DNA of 10,841 nucleotides from NCBI GenBank assembly GCA_037478855.1, contig JBBFLY010000083.1, forward strand, positions 1 to 10,841. Reading direction: 5' to 3'. Positions 1 to 6,169 of this stretch are shown here, piece by piece. Below the pieces are notes generated by a model. It did not search any database. It was given only the letters and a program-made list of their open reading frames with translations, and had not been told where the DNA came from. Every line of letters starts with the position of its first letter. The first letter of the stretch is position 1. The position numbers and the translations under genes are program-made. The DNA is from Rhabdothermincola sp037478855. GTDB lineage: Bacteria; Actinomycetota; Acidimicrobiia; Acidimicrobiales; Acidimicrobilacustridaceae.

Positions 1-690
1 CGGGAGGGATCGCTGGAGCTGCGGGCCACCGGTCTGTGGGCCGATCACCACTGCGAGACCCCACTCGACCATTGGAGTCTCGCGCTGGAAGCGTTCGCGG
101 TGAGCCTCGACGACCCGACTGACGCGTACCGGGGCATGATCGGACACCGCATCCCGCTCGGCCTCGATCTCGAGTGGGAGACCGACGGGAACGTCTTCGC
201 CTACCCCCCGGGCCTCGACCACTACGCGGTGCCTTGTCGGGTGCACGGAGAGGTCCTGGTCGGCCAGGAACGCCTGCAGCTGGAGGGATTCGGCCATCGC
301 GAGCACTCCTGGGGCGTCCGTGACTGGTGGGCGCTCGGTTGGTGCTGGAGCGCGTTCCGTCTGGACGGCGGTGAGCGGGTGCACCTCGTCGTCTCCACCG
401 GTCTTGCACAGGCCGTCGGCTGTTGGCAGTCTCCCGATGGGGATTGCGAGCTCCTGCTCGAGGGGACGGTGCGCCTCAGCGGAGACGTCGGCGGTCTCCC
501 TGGGCGGATGGAGTTCGCCACGACGGGCCGGGTCTTCACCGTCGAACCCCTGGCCTGGGCACCGGTGCTGCTCACCGGGCCCGACGGGCAGGTCGCGAGG
601 CTCGCCCGTGCGATGGCCCGTTTCGGGTACGAGGACCGGGTCGGGCTGGGATGGGTCGAGTTGAACCAGCCTGGCCCGCCCATGCACTGA
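1..690 (+). CDS. DUF7064/7065-like protein, 5' end missing
   Basis: The reading frame is open from base 1 to a TGA at 688-690, giving 229 visible residues; the start codon lies outside the window. An in-frame GTG at 100 is possible, but family-like sequence (DHWSLALEAFAVSLDDP) spans it, so I treat the gene as truncated by the window. Other recognisable stretches are a central GFGHREHSWGVRDWW block followed by GWCWSAFRLDGG, and a C-terminal GYEDRVGLGWVELNQPGP tail. These resemble, from memory, actinobacterial DUF7064/DUF7065 proteins, which are thought to have a lipocalin-like or tocopherol-cyclase/AttH-like beta-barrel fold. No reaction is established and I assign none. There is no membrane segment in the visible part. 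The next gene follows on the same strand after 64 bp with its own putative promoter, so an operon is not needed. The family call is moderately sure; the function is unknown. Confidence 0.7.
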   Translation, partial: REGSLELRATGLWADHHCETPLDHWSLALEAFAVSLDDPTDAYRGMIGHRIPLGLDLEWETDGNVFAYPPGLDHYAVPCRVHGEVLVGQERLQLEGFGHREHSWGVRDWWALGWCWSAFRLDGGERVHLVVSTGLAQAVGCWQSPDGDCELLLEGTVRLSGDVGGLPGRMEFATTGRVFTVEPLAWAPVLLTGPDGQVARLARAMARFGYEDRVGLGWVELNQPGPPMH

Positions 691-742
691 GGGTTCCCTT
701 CGGCACCTCCGGGTGTGTTGCGATGTGTGGATCGTGGACCGC

Positions 743-748
743 TACACT
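743..748 (+). promoter_or_regulatory. putative -10 box of the DedA gene, leaderless arrangement
   Basis: TACACT fits the actinobacterial TANNNT -10 pattern and ends 6 nt before the GTG at 755, so transcription would begin at or beside the start codon. A weak -35-like TTGCGA lies at 718-723, with a long 19-bp spacer. No Shine-Dalgarno sequence precedes GTG 755, as expected for a leaderless mRNA. This is inference from spacing and motif only. Confidence 0.45.
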
Positions 749-754
749 CGGCTG

Positions 755-1429
755 GTGGGCTCACTGCTGTCCGCGATTCTCGCCGTGGGGATCGACCCGG
801 AGAAGCTCCTCCATGCTGTCGGGCTCATCGGGCTGTTCCTCGTGGTCTTCGCGGAGTCGGGGATCATGATCGGCTTCTTCCTGCCGGGGGATTCGTTGCT
901 GTTCGCCGCCGGGCTCTTCGCCTACCGCGGTGATCTGGCCTCAGGTCACATCTGGCTGGTCTCTCTCGGCTGCGCGGTCGCGGCGGTCGCCGGGGACCAG
1001 GTCGGCTACGGCTTCGGTCGTCGGGTCGGTCCGGCGCTGTTCCGGCGCGAGCGGTCGCGTCTGTTCAAGGCGGAGTACGTCGAGAGATCCGAGGCGTTCT
1101 TCGAACGCCACGGCCCGAAGGCCGTCGTGCTCGCCCGCTTCGTGCCGATCGTGCGGACCTTCTGCCCCATCGTCGCCGGGGTCAGCCGCATGCACTACCG
1201 CACCTTCGTGCGGTTCAACGTCATCGGCGGCGTGGTCTGGGCGGTGGGCTTCACACAGCTGGGGTTCTGGCTCGGTCGGGTCTTCCCCGGTATCGCCGAT
1301 CGGCTCGAGCTGGCGATCGTGGTGATCGTGCTCTTCTCGCTCGTTCCGATCGGGGTGGAGATCCTTCGTCACCGTCGCAGGACCAAGGCGAGCCTTGAGG
1401 TCGTCTCACCCCCGTCATCGGAGGGTTGA
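755..1429 (+). CDS. DedA-family membrane protein (SNARE-associated domain), candidate undecaprenyl-phosphate translocase
   Basis: This 224-residue integral membrane protein has the usual DedA length and layout: a hydrophobic N-terminal helix (about 20-40), the FFLPGDSLLFAAG re-entrant motif (41-53), a second membrane block (64-85), the ARFVPIVRTFCPIVAGVSRM block (127-146), and two C-terminal helices (about 155-174 and 186-204) before a basic tail (RHRRR). The acidic and arginine residues reported as essential in E. coli YqjA/YghB (E39, D51, R130, R136) have counterparts at E34, D46, R128 and R134 with the same spacing (12 and 6 residues). DedA proteins, including B. subtilis UptA, are reported to return undecaprenyl phosphate to the cytoplasmic leaflet for cell-wall synthesis; some members have been assigned other lipid or ion roles. 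I chose GTG 755 because an in-frame GTG at 713 would add 14 non-membrane residues across the probable promoter. The gene converges on a DUF368 gene 26 bp away. The family is sure; the substrate is inferred. Confidence 0.93.
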   Translation: MGSLLSAILAVGIDPEKLLHAVGLIGLFLVVFAESGIMIGFFLPGDSLLFAAGLFAYRGDLASGHIWLVSLGCAVAAVAGDQVGYGFGRRVGPALFRRERSRLFKAEYVERSEAFFERHGPKAVVLARFVPIVRTFCPIVAGVSRMHYRTFVRFNVIGGVVWAVGFTQLGFWLGRVFPGIADRLELAIVVIVLFSLVPIGVEILRHRRRTKASLEVVSPPSSEG

Positions 1430-1455
1430 GCTGGCGCCGTTGACGCCGTGCCGTC

Positions 1456-2358
1456 TCAGCGGGTGGTCCGGCTCACGGGTTCGGTGATCCGTTCCAGGCG
1501 GAAGGCCACCAGCGCGAAGCCGGCCACGACCGTGAAACCTGCGGCGGCGAGCATGATCGGCCCGACCACGTCCCCGGTGGGCATCGTCATGGAGGTGCCT
1601 GCGGTCCCCTCGGGCCAGGGCCACAGCACCCGCAGCGAGCCGAGCATCAGACCGATGAGACCAGCCACCACGGTGTCGTGGTGATGGTGCAGCGCCCAGT
1701 GGAGCACCTGGGAGAACAGCATGAGCCCGACTGCGCAGCCCGTGGCGAACACCAGGATCGTTGCCAGCTGACGGTCGTTGACCGCAGCGAGCACCAGGTC
1801 ATACATGCCCAGCATCAGCAGGATGAACGAGCCTGAGATGCCGGGAAGGATCATGGCGCAGATAGCGATGGCGCCGGCGAGCAGGTAGGCCCACAGCGGC
1901 GGGTCGGTTACGCCTGAGGCACGGAAGCCCAGGAGGAAGAACGCCGCCACCGCGACGACGATGAGGACGATCACCCGCATGCCGTCCCACTGCTTCACGC
2001 GGGGAAGTGCCGCCGCGACGGACCCCGCCACGAGACCGAAGAAGAGCCCGGCCATGCGGACGGGCTGGCTGTCGAGAAGGTGCTCGATGGCTCGGGCCAG
2101 TGAGACCAGCGCGGTCAGGATGCCGGCGCCCAGGGGCAGGATGAACAGCCAGCGGACCTCCCGGAGCCGCTCTCGTGCCCCGACGAGGTCGAGCTTGAGG
2201 AGGTGGCCGGCGACGGCAGCGAAGAGGCTGATCGTGTCGATGAGCTCTTCGTAGATGCCGGTGACCAGCGCGACGGTGCCGCCCGACACACCGGGCACGA
2301 TGTCGGCACTACCCATGAGGAAGCCGCGCGCGACCAGGGAGAGTGGCTTGTGGGGCAT
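1456..2358 (-). CDS. DUF368-family membrane protein, candidate undecaprenyl-phosphate translocase (PopT-like)
   Basis: The 300-residue polytopic membrane protein starts at ATG 2358. The N-terminal family signature GFLMGSADIVPGVSGGT is at residues 12-28, followed by GIYEELI. A second, related motif, MILPGISGSFILLMLGMYD, occurs at 169-187. The PGxSG repeat suggests an internal duplication of the transport fold. Roughly eight hydrophobic segments are visible. A histidine run (HHHHD, 224-228) sits just before the conserved GLIGLMLGSLRVLWPWP stretch. DUF368 proteins (PopT of Staphylococcus aureus) are reported to translocate polyprenyl phosphates such as C55-P back across the cytoplasmic membrane, a role shared with DedA/UptA proteins. 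Here the two families are neighbours in convergent orientation. The gene appears monocistronic: the sdh operon ends 153 bp upstream on the same strand, and a -10-like TAGGAT lies 7 nt before the ATG. The family is sure; transport of undecaprenyl phosphate by this protein is inferred. Confidence 0.94.
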   Translation of the reverse strand: MPHKPLSLVARGFLMGSADIVPGVSGGTVALVTGIYEELIDTISLFAAVAGHLLKLDLVGARERLREVRWLFILPLGAGILTALVSLARAIEHLLDSQPVRMAGLFFGLVAGSVAAALPRVKQWDGMRVIVLIVVAVAAFFLLGFRASGVTDPPLWAYLLAGAIAICAMILPGISGSFILLMLGMYDLVLAAVNDRQLATILVFATGCAVGLMLFSQVLHWALHHHHDTVVAGLIGLMLGSLRVLWPWPEGTAGTSMTMPTGDVVGPIMLAAAGFTVVAGFALVAFRLERITEPVSRTTR

Positions 2359-2365
2359 GGCGCCG

Positions 2366-2371
2366 ATCCTA
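2366..2371 (-). promoter_or_regulatory. putative -10 box of the DUF368 gene, leaderless arrangement
   Basis: On the minus strand TAGGAT is followed by 7 nt (CGGCGCC) and then the ATG at 2358, so the transcript would begin at about the start codon. There is no purine-rich Shine-Dalgarno sequence in between and no good -35 at 16-18 bp. The rest of the 2359-2511 gap shows no gene and no strong hairpin with a T-run. Confidence 0.4.
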
Positions 2372-2511
2372 GACAGTGGTTGGTGAAGCGCTGCACGAGG
2401 TGAGCACTGGGGACGGCAGGCCGACGCGTCCTCACCGACCAGCTGCAGGAACGAGCGGGTTCGCGAGCACCTTGGTCTTGTGCCCGTCTGGGGACGTGGG
2501 TGTGCGAGCAG

Positions 2512-3279
2512 CTACGGGAACTGCTGGCCGATGAGCTTGCGGTTCTTCAGCTTCGCCTTCAGGTAGTCCCGGTTCATCAGCGCGATGAAGTCGATGGGGA
2601 TCTCCTTGGGGCAGGCCTCCTGGCACTCCCCGTAGTTCGTGCAGGACCCGAAGAACAGCTCCATCGTCTCGACCATGTCCTCGGTCCGCCGCCACCGCTC
2701 GGCTTGTCCCTGCGGGAGCAGGTTGAGGTGGGCGAGCTTCGCCGCGGTGAACAGCTGGGCGGCGCCGTTGGGACACGCGGCGACGCAGGCCCCGCACCCG
2801 ATGCAGGCGGCCGCGTCCATGGCGGTGTCGGCAGCTGGCTTGGGTACCGGGATCTCGTTGCCGTCAGGGGCGGCACCGGTGTTGGCGGTGATGTAGCCGC
2901 CGGCGGCGATGATGGCGTCGAAGGCCGAGCGGTCGACCATGAGGTCCTTGATCACCGGGAAGGCTGCCGCTCGCCACGGTTCGATGACGATCTCGTCGCC
3001 GTCCCGGAAGCTGCGCATGTGCAGCTGGCAGGTTGCCGTCCCACGCATGGGACCGTGGGCCTGCCCGTTGATCATCATCCCGCAGGTCCCGCAGATGCCT
3101 TCGCGGCAGTCGCTGTCGAAGGTGATCGGCTCCCGTCCCGACTCGATCAGCCGCTCGTTGACCACGTCGAGCATCTCGAGGAACGACATCTCCTCCTTGA
3201 CGTCGTCGGCCTCGTAGGTCTCGAAGCGTCCCTCGGCACGGGGGCCGTCCTGGCGCCACACCTTCAGCGTGAGCTTCAT
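2512..3279 (-). CDS. sdhB: succinate dehydrogenase iron-sulfur subunit
   Basis: The 255-residue SdhB carries electrons from the flavin of SdhA to the membrane anchor through three iron-sulfur clusters. Cysteines for the N-terminal [2Fe-2S] ferredoxin-like domain are C58, C63, C66 (DCREGICGTCG) and C84. The C-terminal alpha-helical ferredoxin domain has CIGCGACVAACP (159-170) and CTNYGECQEACP (213-224) for the [4Fe-4S] and [3Fe-4S] clusters. Length and motif order match succinate dehydrogenase/fumarate reductase B subunits. The start is ATG 3279 because MKLTLKVW begins the conserved beta strand and GAGGAA (3284-3289) is well placed as a ribosome binding site. A longer in-frame start at 3390 would overlap the end of sdhA with a non-homologous extension. 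It is the last gene of the sdhC-sdhA-sdhB operon, 23 bp behind sdhA. The complex most likely works as succinate:quinone oxidoreductase, though sequence alone does not exclude fumarate reduction. Confidence 0.97.
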   Translation of the reverse strand: MKLTLKVWRQDGPRAEGRFETYEADDVKEEMSFLEMLDVVNERLIESGREPITFDSDCREGICGTCGMMINGQAHGPMRGTATCQLHMRSFRDGDEIVIEPWRAAAFPVIKDLMVDRSAFDAIIAAGGYITANTGAAPDGNEIPVPKPAADTAMDAAACIGCGACVAACPNGAAQLFTAAKLAHLNLLPQGQAERWRRTEDMVETMELFFGSCTNYGECQEACPKEIPIDFIALMNRDYLKAKLKNRKLIGQQFP

Positions 3280-3302
3280 CGCGTTCCTCGTCCTGGTCGT
3301 CG

Positions 3303-5228
3303 CTACTTGTAGCTGCGCTGGGTCAGCTTCACGTACTCGAACGTCAGCGGTTCCTTGTGGAGACGCTGGGGGGTGGCCTCGCCCTGCCACTCCCAGGCCG
3401 CGACGTACGCGAAGTTCTCGTCGTCGCGGAGCGCCTCACCGTCCTCGGTCTGGTGCTCCACGCGGAAGTGCCCGCCGCAGCTCTCCTCGCGGTGGAGGGC
3501 ATCGCGGCACATCAGCTCCGCCAGCTCGAAGAAGTCGGCGACGCGCATGGCCTTCTCGAGCGACTGGTTCACCCCTTCGTGGGTGCCGAGGATGCGGACG
3601 TTCTTGCGGTACTCCTCGTAGAGGGCGGGGATGTCGCTGAGAGCCTTCTCGAGGCCGGCTCGGTCGCGGGCCATCCCGCAGTAGTCCCACACGATCTTGC
3701 CCAGCTCCCGGTGGTAGTGGTCGACGGACCTGGTTCCGCCGACGGACATCCAGCGGTGAATCTCGTCCCGGACGGCGGCCTCGGCCTGCTTGAAGGCGGG
3801 ATCGTCGACGGGCACCGGTGGTTGGCCGAGCAGGCCGGCGAGGTAATCACCGACCGTGTAGGGGATCACGAAGTAGCCGTCCGCCAGGCCCTGCATCAGC
3901 GCGGAGGCCCCCAGACGGTTCGCCCCGTGGTCGGAGAAGTTCGCCTCACCGAGCGCGTACAGACCGGGGATGGTGGTCATGAGGTTGTAGTCGACCCAGA
4001 GCCCGCCCATCGTGTAGTGGCTGGCCGGGTAGATGCGCATCGGCACCTCGTAGGGGTTCTCGCCGGTGATGCGCTCGTACATGTCGAACAGGTTCCCGTA
4101 ACGCTCCCGCACCACCCCGACGCCGAGTCGCGCGATGGCGTCGGAGAAGTCGAGGTAGACGCCGTTCTTGAGCGGTCCGACGCCGCGGCCCTCGTCGACG
4201 ACCGTCTTGGCGTTGCGACTCGCCACGTCACGGGGTACGAGGTTGCCGAAGGCCGGATACTTCCGCTCGAGGTAGTAGTCGCGATCCTCCTCGGGGATCT
4301 CCGAGGGTGGACGGTTGTCGTCGATGCGCTTGGGCACCCAGATTCGGCCGTCGTTACGCAGGGACTCGGACATCAGGGTGAGCTTCGATTGGAACTCGTC
4401 GCTCGCCGGGATGCACGTGGGATGGATCTGGGTGAAGCAGGGGTTGGCGAATAGTGCCCCCTTCTTGTGTGCCCGCCACGCCGCGGTGGCGTTGCTGTTC
4501 ATCGCGTTGGTCGACAGGTAGAACACGTTGCCGTACCCGCCGGTGCACAGCAGCACGGCGTGCGCGGCGTGCGAGGTGATCTCACCGGTGACGATGTCCC
4601 GGGCGACGACGCCGCAGCACACTCCGTCCTTCACCACCACGTCGAGCAGCTCAGTCTTGGTGTGCAGCTTCACCGTGCCGAGTGAGACCTGTTGCATCAG
4701 CGCCTGGTACGCACCGAGCAAGAGCTGCTGGCCGGTCTGGCCGCGTGCGTAGAAGGTGCGGCTGACCTGCGCGCCACCGAACGAGCGGTTGTCGAGCAGG
4801 CCGCCGTACTCGCGGGCGAATGGCACGCCCTGGGCGACGCACTGGTCGATGATGTCGACGCTGACCTGCGCGAGCCGGTACACGTTCGACTCTCGCGCCC
4901 GGAAGTCGCCGCCTTTGACCGTGTCGTAGAAGAGCCGGAAGACCGAGTCACCGTCGTTCTTGTAGTTCTTCGCCGCGTTGATGCCGCCCTGTGCGGCGAT
5001 CGAGTGCGCTCGCCGTGGCGAGTCGTGGAACGTGATGACGGTGACGTTGTAGCCGAGCTGGCCGAGCGTTGCTGCGGCGGAGGCACCGGCGAGTCCGCTG
5101 CCGACCACGATGATCTCGAACTTGCGCTTGTTGTTCGGGCTGACCAGGCGCATCGAGAACTTGTGGTTGTCCCAGCGGTCCTCGATCGGTCCCTGCGGGA
5201 TCTTGGCGTCGAGCACGATGTCGCTCAT
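3303..5228 (-). CDS. sdhA: succinate dehydrogenase/fumarate reductase flavoprotein subunit
   Basis: This 641-residue catalytic subunit oxidises succinate to fumarate at the cytoplasmic face of the membrane with covalently bound FAD. The dinucleotide-binding motif VVGSGLAGASAA is at 41-52. H75 in RAHSIAAQGGINAA is the expected covalent flavin ligand. Active-site counterparts are H270 (IHPT), R334 (VPRDVASR, the likely proton-shuttle arginine), H405 (SHYTMGG) and R439 (HGANRLG); a second FAD contact is GEANFSDHGANRLG (428-441). The C-terminal helical domain is complete. The size (about 640 residues rather than 580-590) and the sequence style fit the mycobacterial Sdh1/Bacteroidetes-type branch that pairs with a b558 single-subunit anchor. 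ATG 5228 is supported by GAGGAG at 5239-5244, although the 10-nt spacing is slightly long. It lies 19 bp downstream of sdhC and 23 bp upstream of sdhB, so the genes are almost certainly cotranscribed. No catalytic residue is missing. Confidence 0.97.
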   Translation of the reverse strand: MSDIVLDAKIPQGPIEDRWDNHKFSMRLVSPNNKRKFEIIVVGSGLAGASAAATLGQLGYNVTVITFHDSPRRAHSIAAQGGINAAKNYKNDGDSVFRLFYDTVKGGDFRARESNVYRLAQVSVDIIDQCVAQGVPFAREYGGLLDNRSFGGAQVSRTFYARGQTGQQLLLGAYQALMQQVSLGTVKLHTKTELLDVVVKDGVCCGVVARDIVTGEITSHAAHAVLLCTGGYGNVFYLSTNAMNSNATAAWRAHKKGALFANPCFTQIHPTCIPASDEFQSKLTLMSESLRNDGRIWVPKRIDDNRPPSEIPEEDRDYYLERKYPAFGNLVPRDVASRNAKTVVDEGRGVGPLKNGVYLDFSDAIARLGVGVVRERYGNLFDMYERITGENPYEVPMRIYPASHYTMGGLWVDYNLMTTIPGLYALGEANFSDHGANRLGASALMQGLADGYFVIPYTVGDYLAGLLGQPPVPVDDPAFKQAEAAVRDEIHRWMSVGGTRSVDHYHRELGKIVWDYCGMARDRAGLEKALSDIPALYEEYRKNVRILGTHEGVNQSLEKAMRVADFFELAELMCRDALHREESCGGHFRVEHQTEDGEALRDDENFAYVAAWEWQGEATPQRLHKEPLTFEYVKLTQRSYK

Positions 5229-5247
5229 GGGTGCGGGTCTCCTCGGC

Positions 5248-6021
5248 TCAGCCGACCACGCCGGCGAGCACGGCGATCGGGAACGAGATGTTGGCGCCCG
5301 CCACGGCCAGGGCGAACGCCGCAGCGATGCCCCGCCGGAGCGGGTTGTGGCGGGGGTTGAAGCGTGGGCTCATCGACCCCATGGTCTGAAAGAGGCTCCA
5401 GGCTCCGTGGTAGAGGTGCACCCCGAGAGCCACGTTGGCGAGGATGTAGAAGAGCGCTACCGGCCACCGCTCGAACGAGGCGACCACGTTGTCGTAGACC
5501 TGGCCTTCCTGGAAGTCGGGGTTGGCCCATCCGGCGGTGAGGTCGGCCAGGTGGAACAGCACGAAGAGCGCGACGATCACCCCGCTCCAGCGCATCGTGC
5601 GAGCCGCCCAGCTCGCCGCGATGTAGTCACGAGGCGAGGCGTACCGCTGCGGGCGGGCTCGCCGGTTGAGCACGGTGAGCGAGTACGCCGCGTGAATGTG
5701 CAGGCCGACCGCGAGGATCAGCACGAGGCGCATGCCCCACAGCGCGACCCCCTCGGGCAGGACCGGCACGAGCAGCCCGGCCCGCAGCCAGTGCGCGTAC
5801 TCGTCGAGGTGCTCGGCCCCGAGGTACATCTTCAGGTTGCCGATCATGTGGGCGAGCACGAAGCCCATGAGCACGAGACCCGTGATCGCCATCACCCACT
5901 TCTTGCCGACAGCGCTCTGGTAGAAGCCTGAGAGCGCGAACCGTCCCCGGCGGATCGGCTTGCGGATGGGGGGCGAGGTGACGTTCGGAGTGACGGCGGG
6001 GGCTTGCTGGGTTGCGGTCAC
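5248..6021 (-). CDS. sdhC: succinate dehydrogenase cytochrome b558-type membrane anchor
   Basis: The 257-residue protein has a proline-rich N-terminal stretch of about 25 residues and then five hydrophobic helices at about 41-61, 96-116, 143-163, 187-207 and 232-254. Histidines sit at membrane positions expected for heme b ligands: H58 (LAHMIGN), H108/H110 (GLHIHAAY), H157 (LFHLAD) and H202 (GVHLYHGAW). One polypeptide with five helices and four or more such histidines is the pattern of the single-anchor di-heme (type B) enzymes of the B. subtilis/Wolinella kind and of mycobacterial Sdh1; such enzymes often work with menaquinone. It anchors SdhAB and passes electrons to the quinone pool. The start is GTG 6021, supported by a strong Shine-Dalgarno sequence (GGAGG at 6029-6033, 7-nt spacer). 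It is the first gene of sdhCAB. Heme number and quinone type are inferred from the family. Confidence 0.94.
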   Translation of the reverse strand: MTATQQAPAVTPNVTSPPIRKPIRRGRFALSGFYQSAVGKKWVMAITGLVLMGFVLAHMIGNLKMYLGAEHLDEYAHWLRAGLLVPVLPEGVALWGMRLVLILAVGLHIHAAYSLTVLNRRARPQRYASPRDYIAASWAARTMRWSGVIVALFVLFHLADLTAGWANPDFQEGQVYDNVVASFERWPVALFYILANVALGVHLYHGAWSLFQTMGSMSPRFNPRHNPLRRGIAAAFALAVAGANISFPIAVLAGVVG

Positions 6022-6028
6022 GAACGTG

Positions 6029-6033
6029 CCTCC
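6029..6033 (-). promoter_or_regulatory. ribosome binding site of sdhC, fixes the GTG start
   Basis: GGAGG on the minus strand is 7 nt upstream of GTG 6021. It is the clearest Shine-Dalgarno sequence in the window and contrasts with the flanking monocistronic genes, which lack one. Confidence 0.75.
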
Positions 6034-6051
6034 ACGTGCGGCTCCTCCGAT

Positions 6052-6069
6052 CGCCGCGATCGCGCGGCG
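6052..6069 (-). promoter_or_regulatory. GC-rich hairpin in the probable sdhC leader
   Basis: CGCCGCG (6052-6058) and CGCGGCG (6063-6069) form a perfect 7-bp stem with a 4-nt loop. It lies about 20 nt upstream of the sdhC Shine-Dalgarno sequence and inside the leader if transcription starts near 6110. An overlapping alternative, CGATCG-CCG-CGATCG (6048-6062), would use some of the same bases, so the two hairpins exclude each other. There is no T-run, so it is not a classical terminator. It may stabilise or regulate the leader, or be chance in GC-rich DNA. Confidence 0.3.
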
Positions 6070-6117
6070 TGAGTGTGGACAGAGCGGCCGGGCGGGTGCG
6101 AAGCGCCGCTCAACACG

Positions 6118-6123
6118 ACGCTA
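6118..6123 (-). promoter_or_regulatory. putative -10 box of the sdhCAB operon
   Basis: TAGCGT on the minus strand is the best TANNNT match in the 148-bp gap upstream of sdhC and is the same hexamer found before the GH2 gene. It would give a leader of about 90 nt carrying the hairpin and the Shine-Dalgarno sequence. No convincing -35 is visible at 16-18 bp. Transcription reading through from the GH2 gene upstream is an alternative source of sdh mRNA. Confidence 0.3.
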
Positions 6124-6127
6124 CCCA

Positions 6128-6140
6128 TGACGGATCGTCA
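6128..6140. promoter_or_regulatory. 13-bp palindrome upstream of sdhC, operator candidate
   Basis: TGACG-GAT-CGTCA is a perfect inverted repeat of 5-bp arms around a 3-bp centre. It sits in the spacer immediately upstream of the putative sdh -10 box, where a dimeric repressor could block RNA polymerase. I do not recognise the binding protein, and a single copy of this size could be chance. Confidence 0.3.
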
Positions 6141-6169
6141 GTTGCTAGTTCGCAGGCGGCGCTCGGCCG

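Noticed and set aside
713..754. Upstream GTG start of the DedA gene at 713
   Set aside because: It would add 14 residues of non-family sequence across a good -10 hexamer, while GTG 755 begins exactly where the family sequence and probable transcription start coincide.
1433..1447. Possible terminator hairpin GGCG-N7-CGCC between the convergent genes
   Set aside because: Only 4 bp of stem, a 7-nt loop and no T-run on either strand; too weak to list as a terminator.
1677..1688. Short CAC/CAT-rich tract coding for a histidine run
   Set aside because: It is within the DUF368 frame (HHHH, residues 224-227) and is not a repeat array or tag; it may simply be a lineage variation.
2400..2511. Search for a terminator behind sdhB
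   Set aside because: Only short imperfect pairings (for example CCC-GTCT-GGG near 2483) were found and none is followed by a T-run; the transcript end cannot be placed from sequence.
3280..3390. Longer sdhB reading frame starting at 3390
   Set aside because: The extra 37 residues overlap the end of sdhA and do not resemble SdhB, whereas ATG 3279 has a ribosome binding site and the usual MKLTLKVW beginning.
3357..4454. 365-codon open frame on the + strand inside sdhA
   Set aside because: Antisense shadow of a well-conserved GC-rich gene; the translation is low-complexity in V, E, G, H and R and shows no motif. Similar shadows at 2500-3312 (+), 4692-5360 (+) and 5110-5931 (+) were dropped for the same reason.
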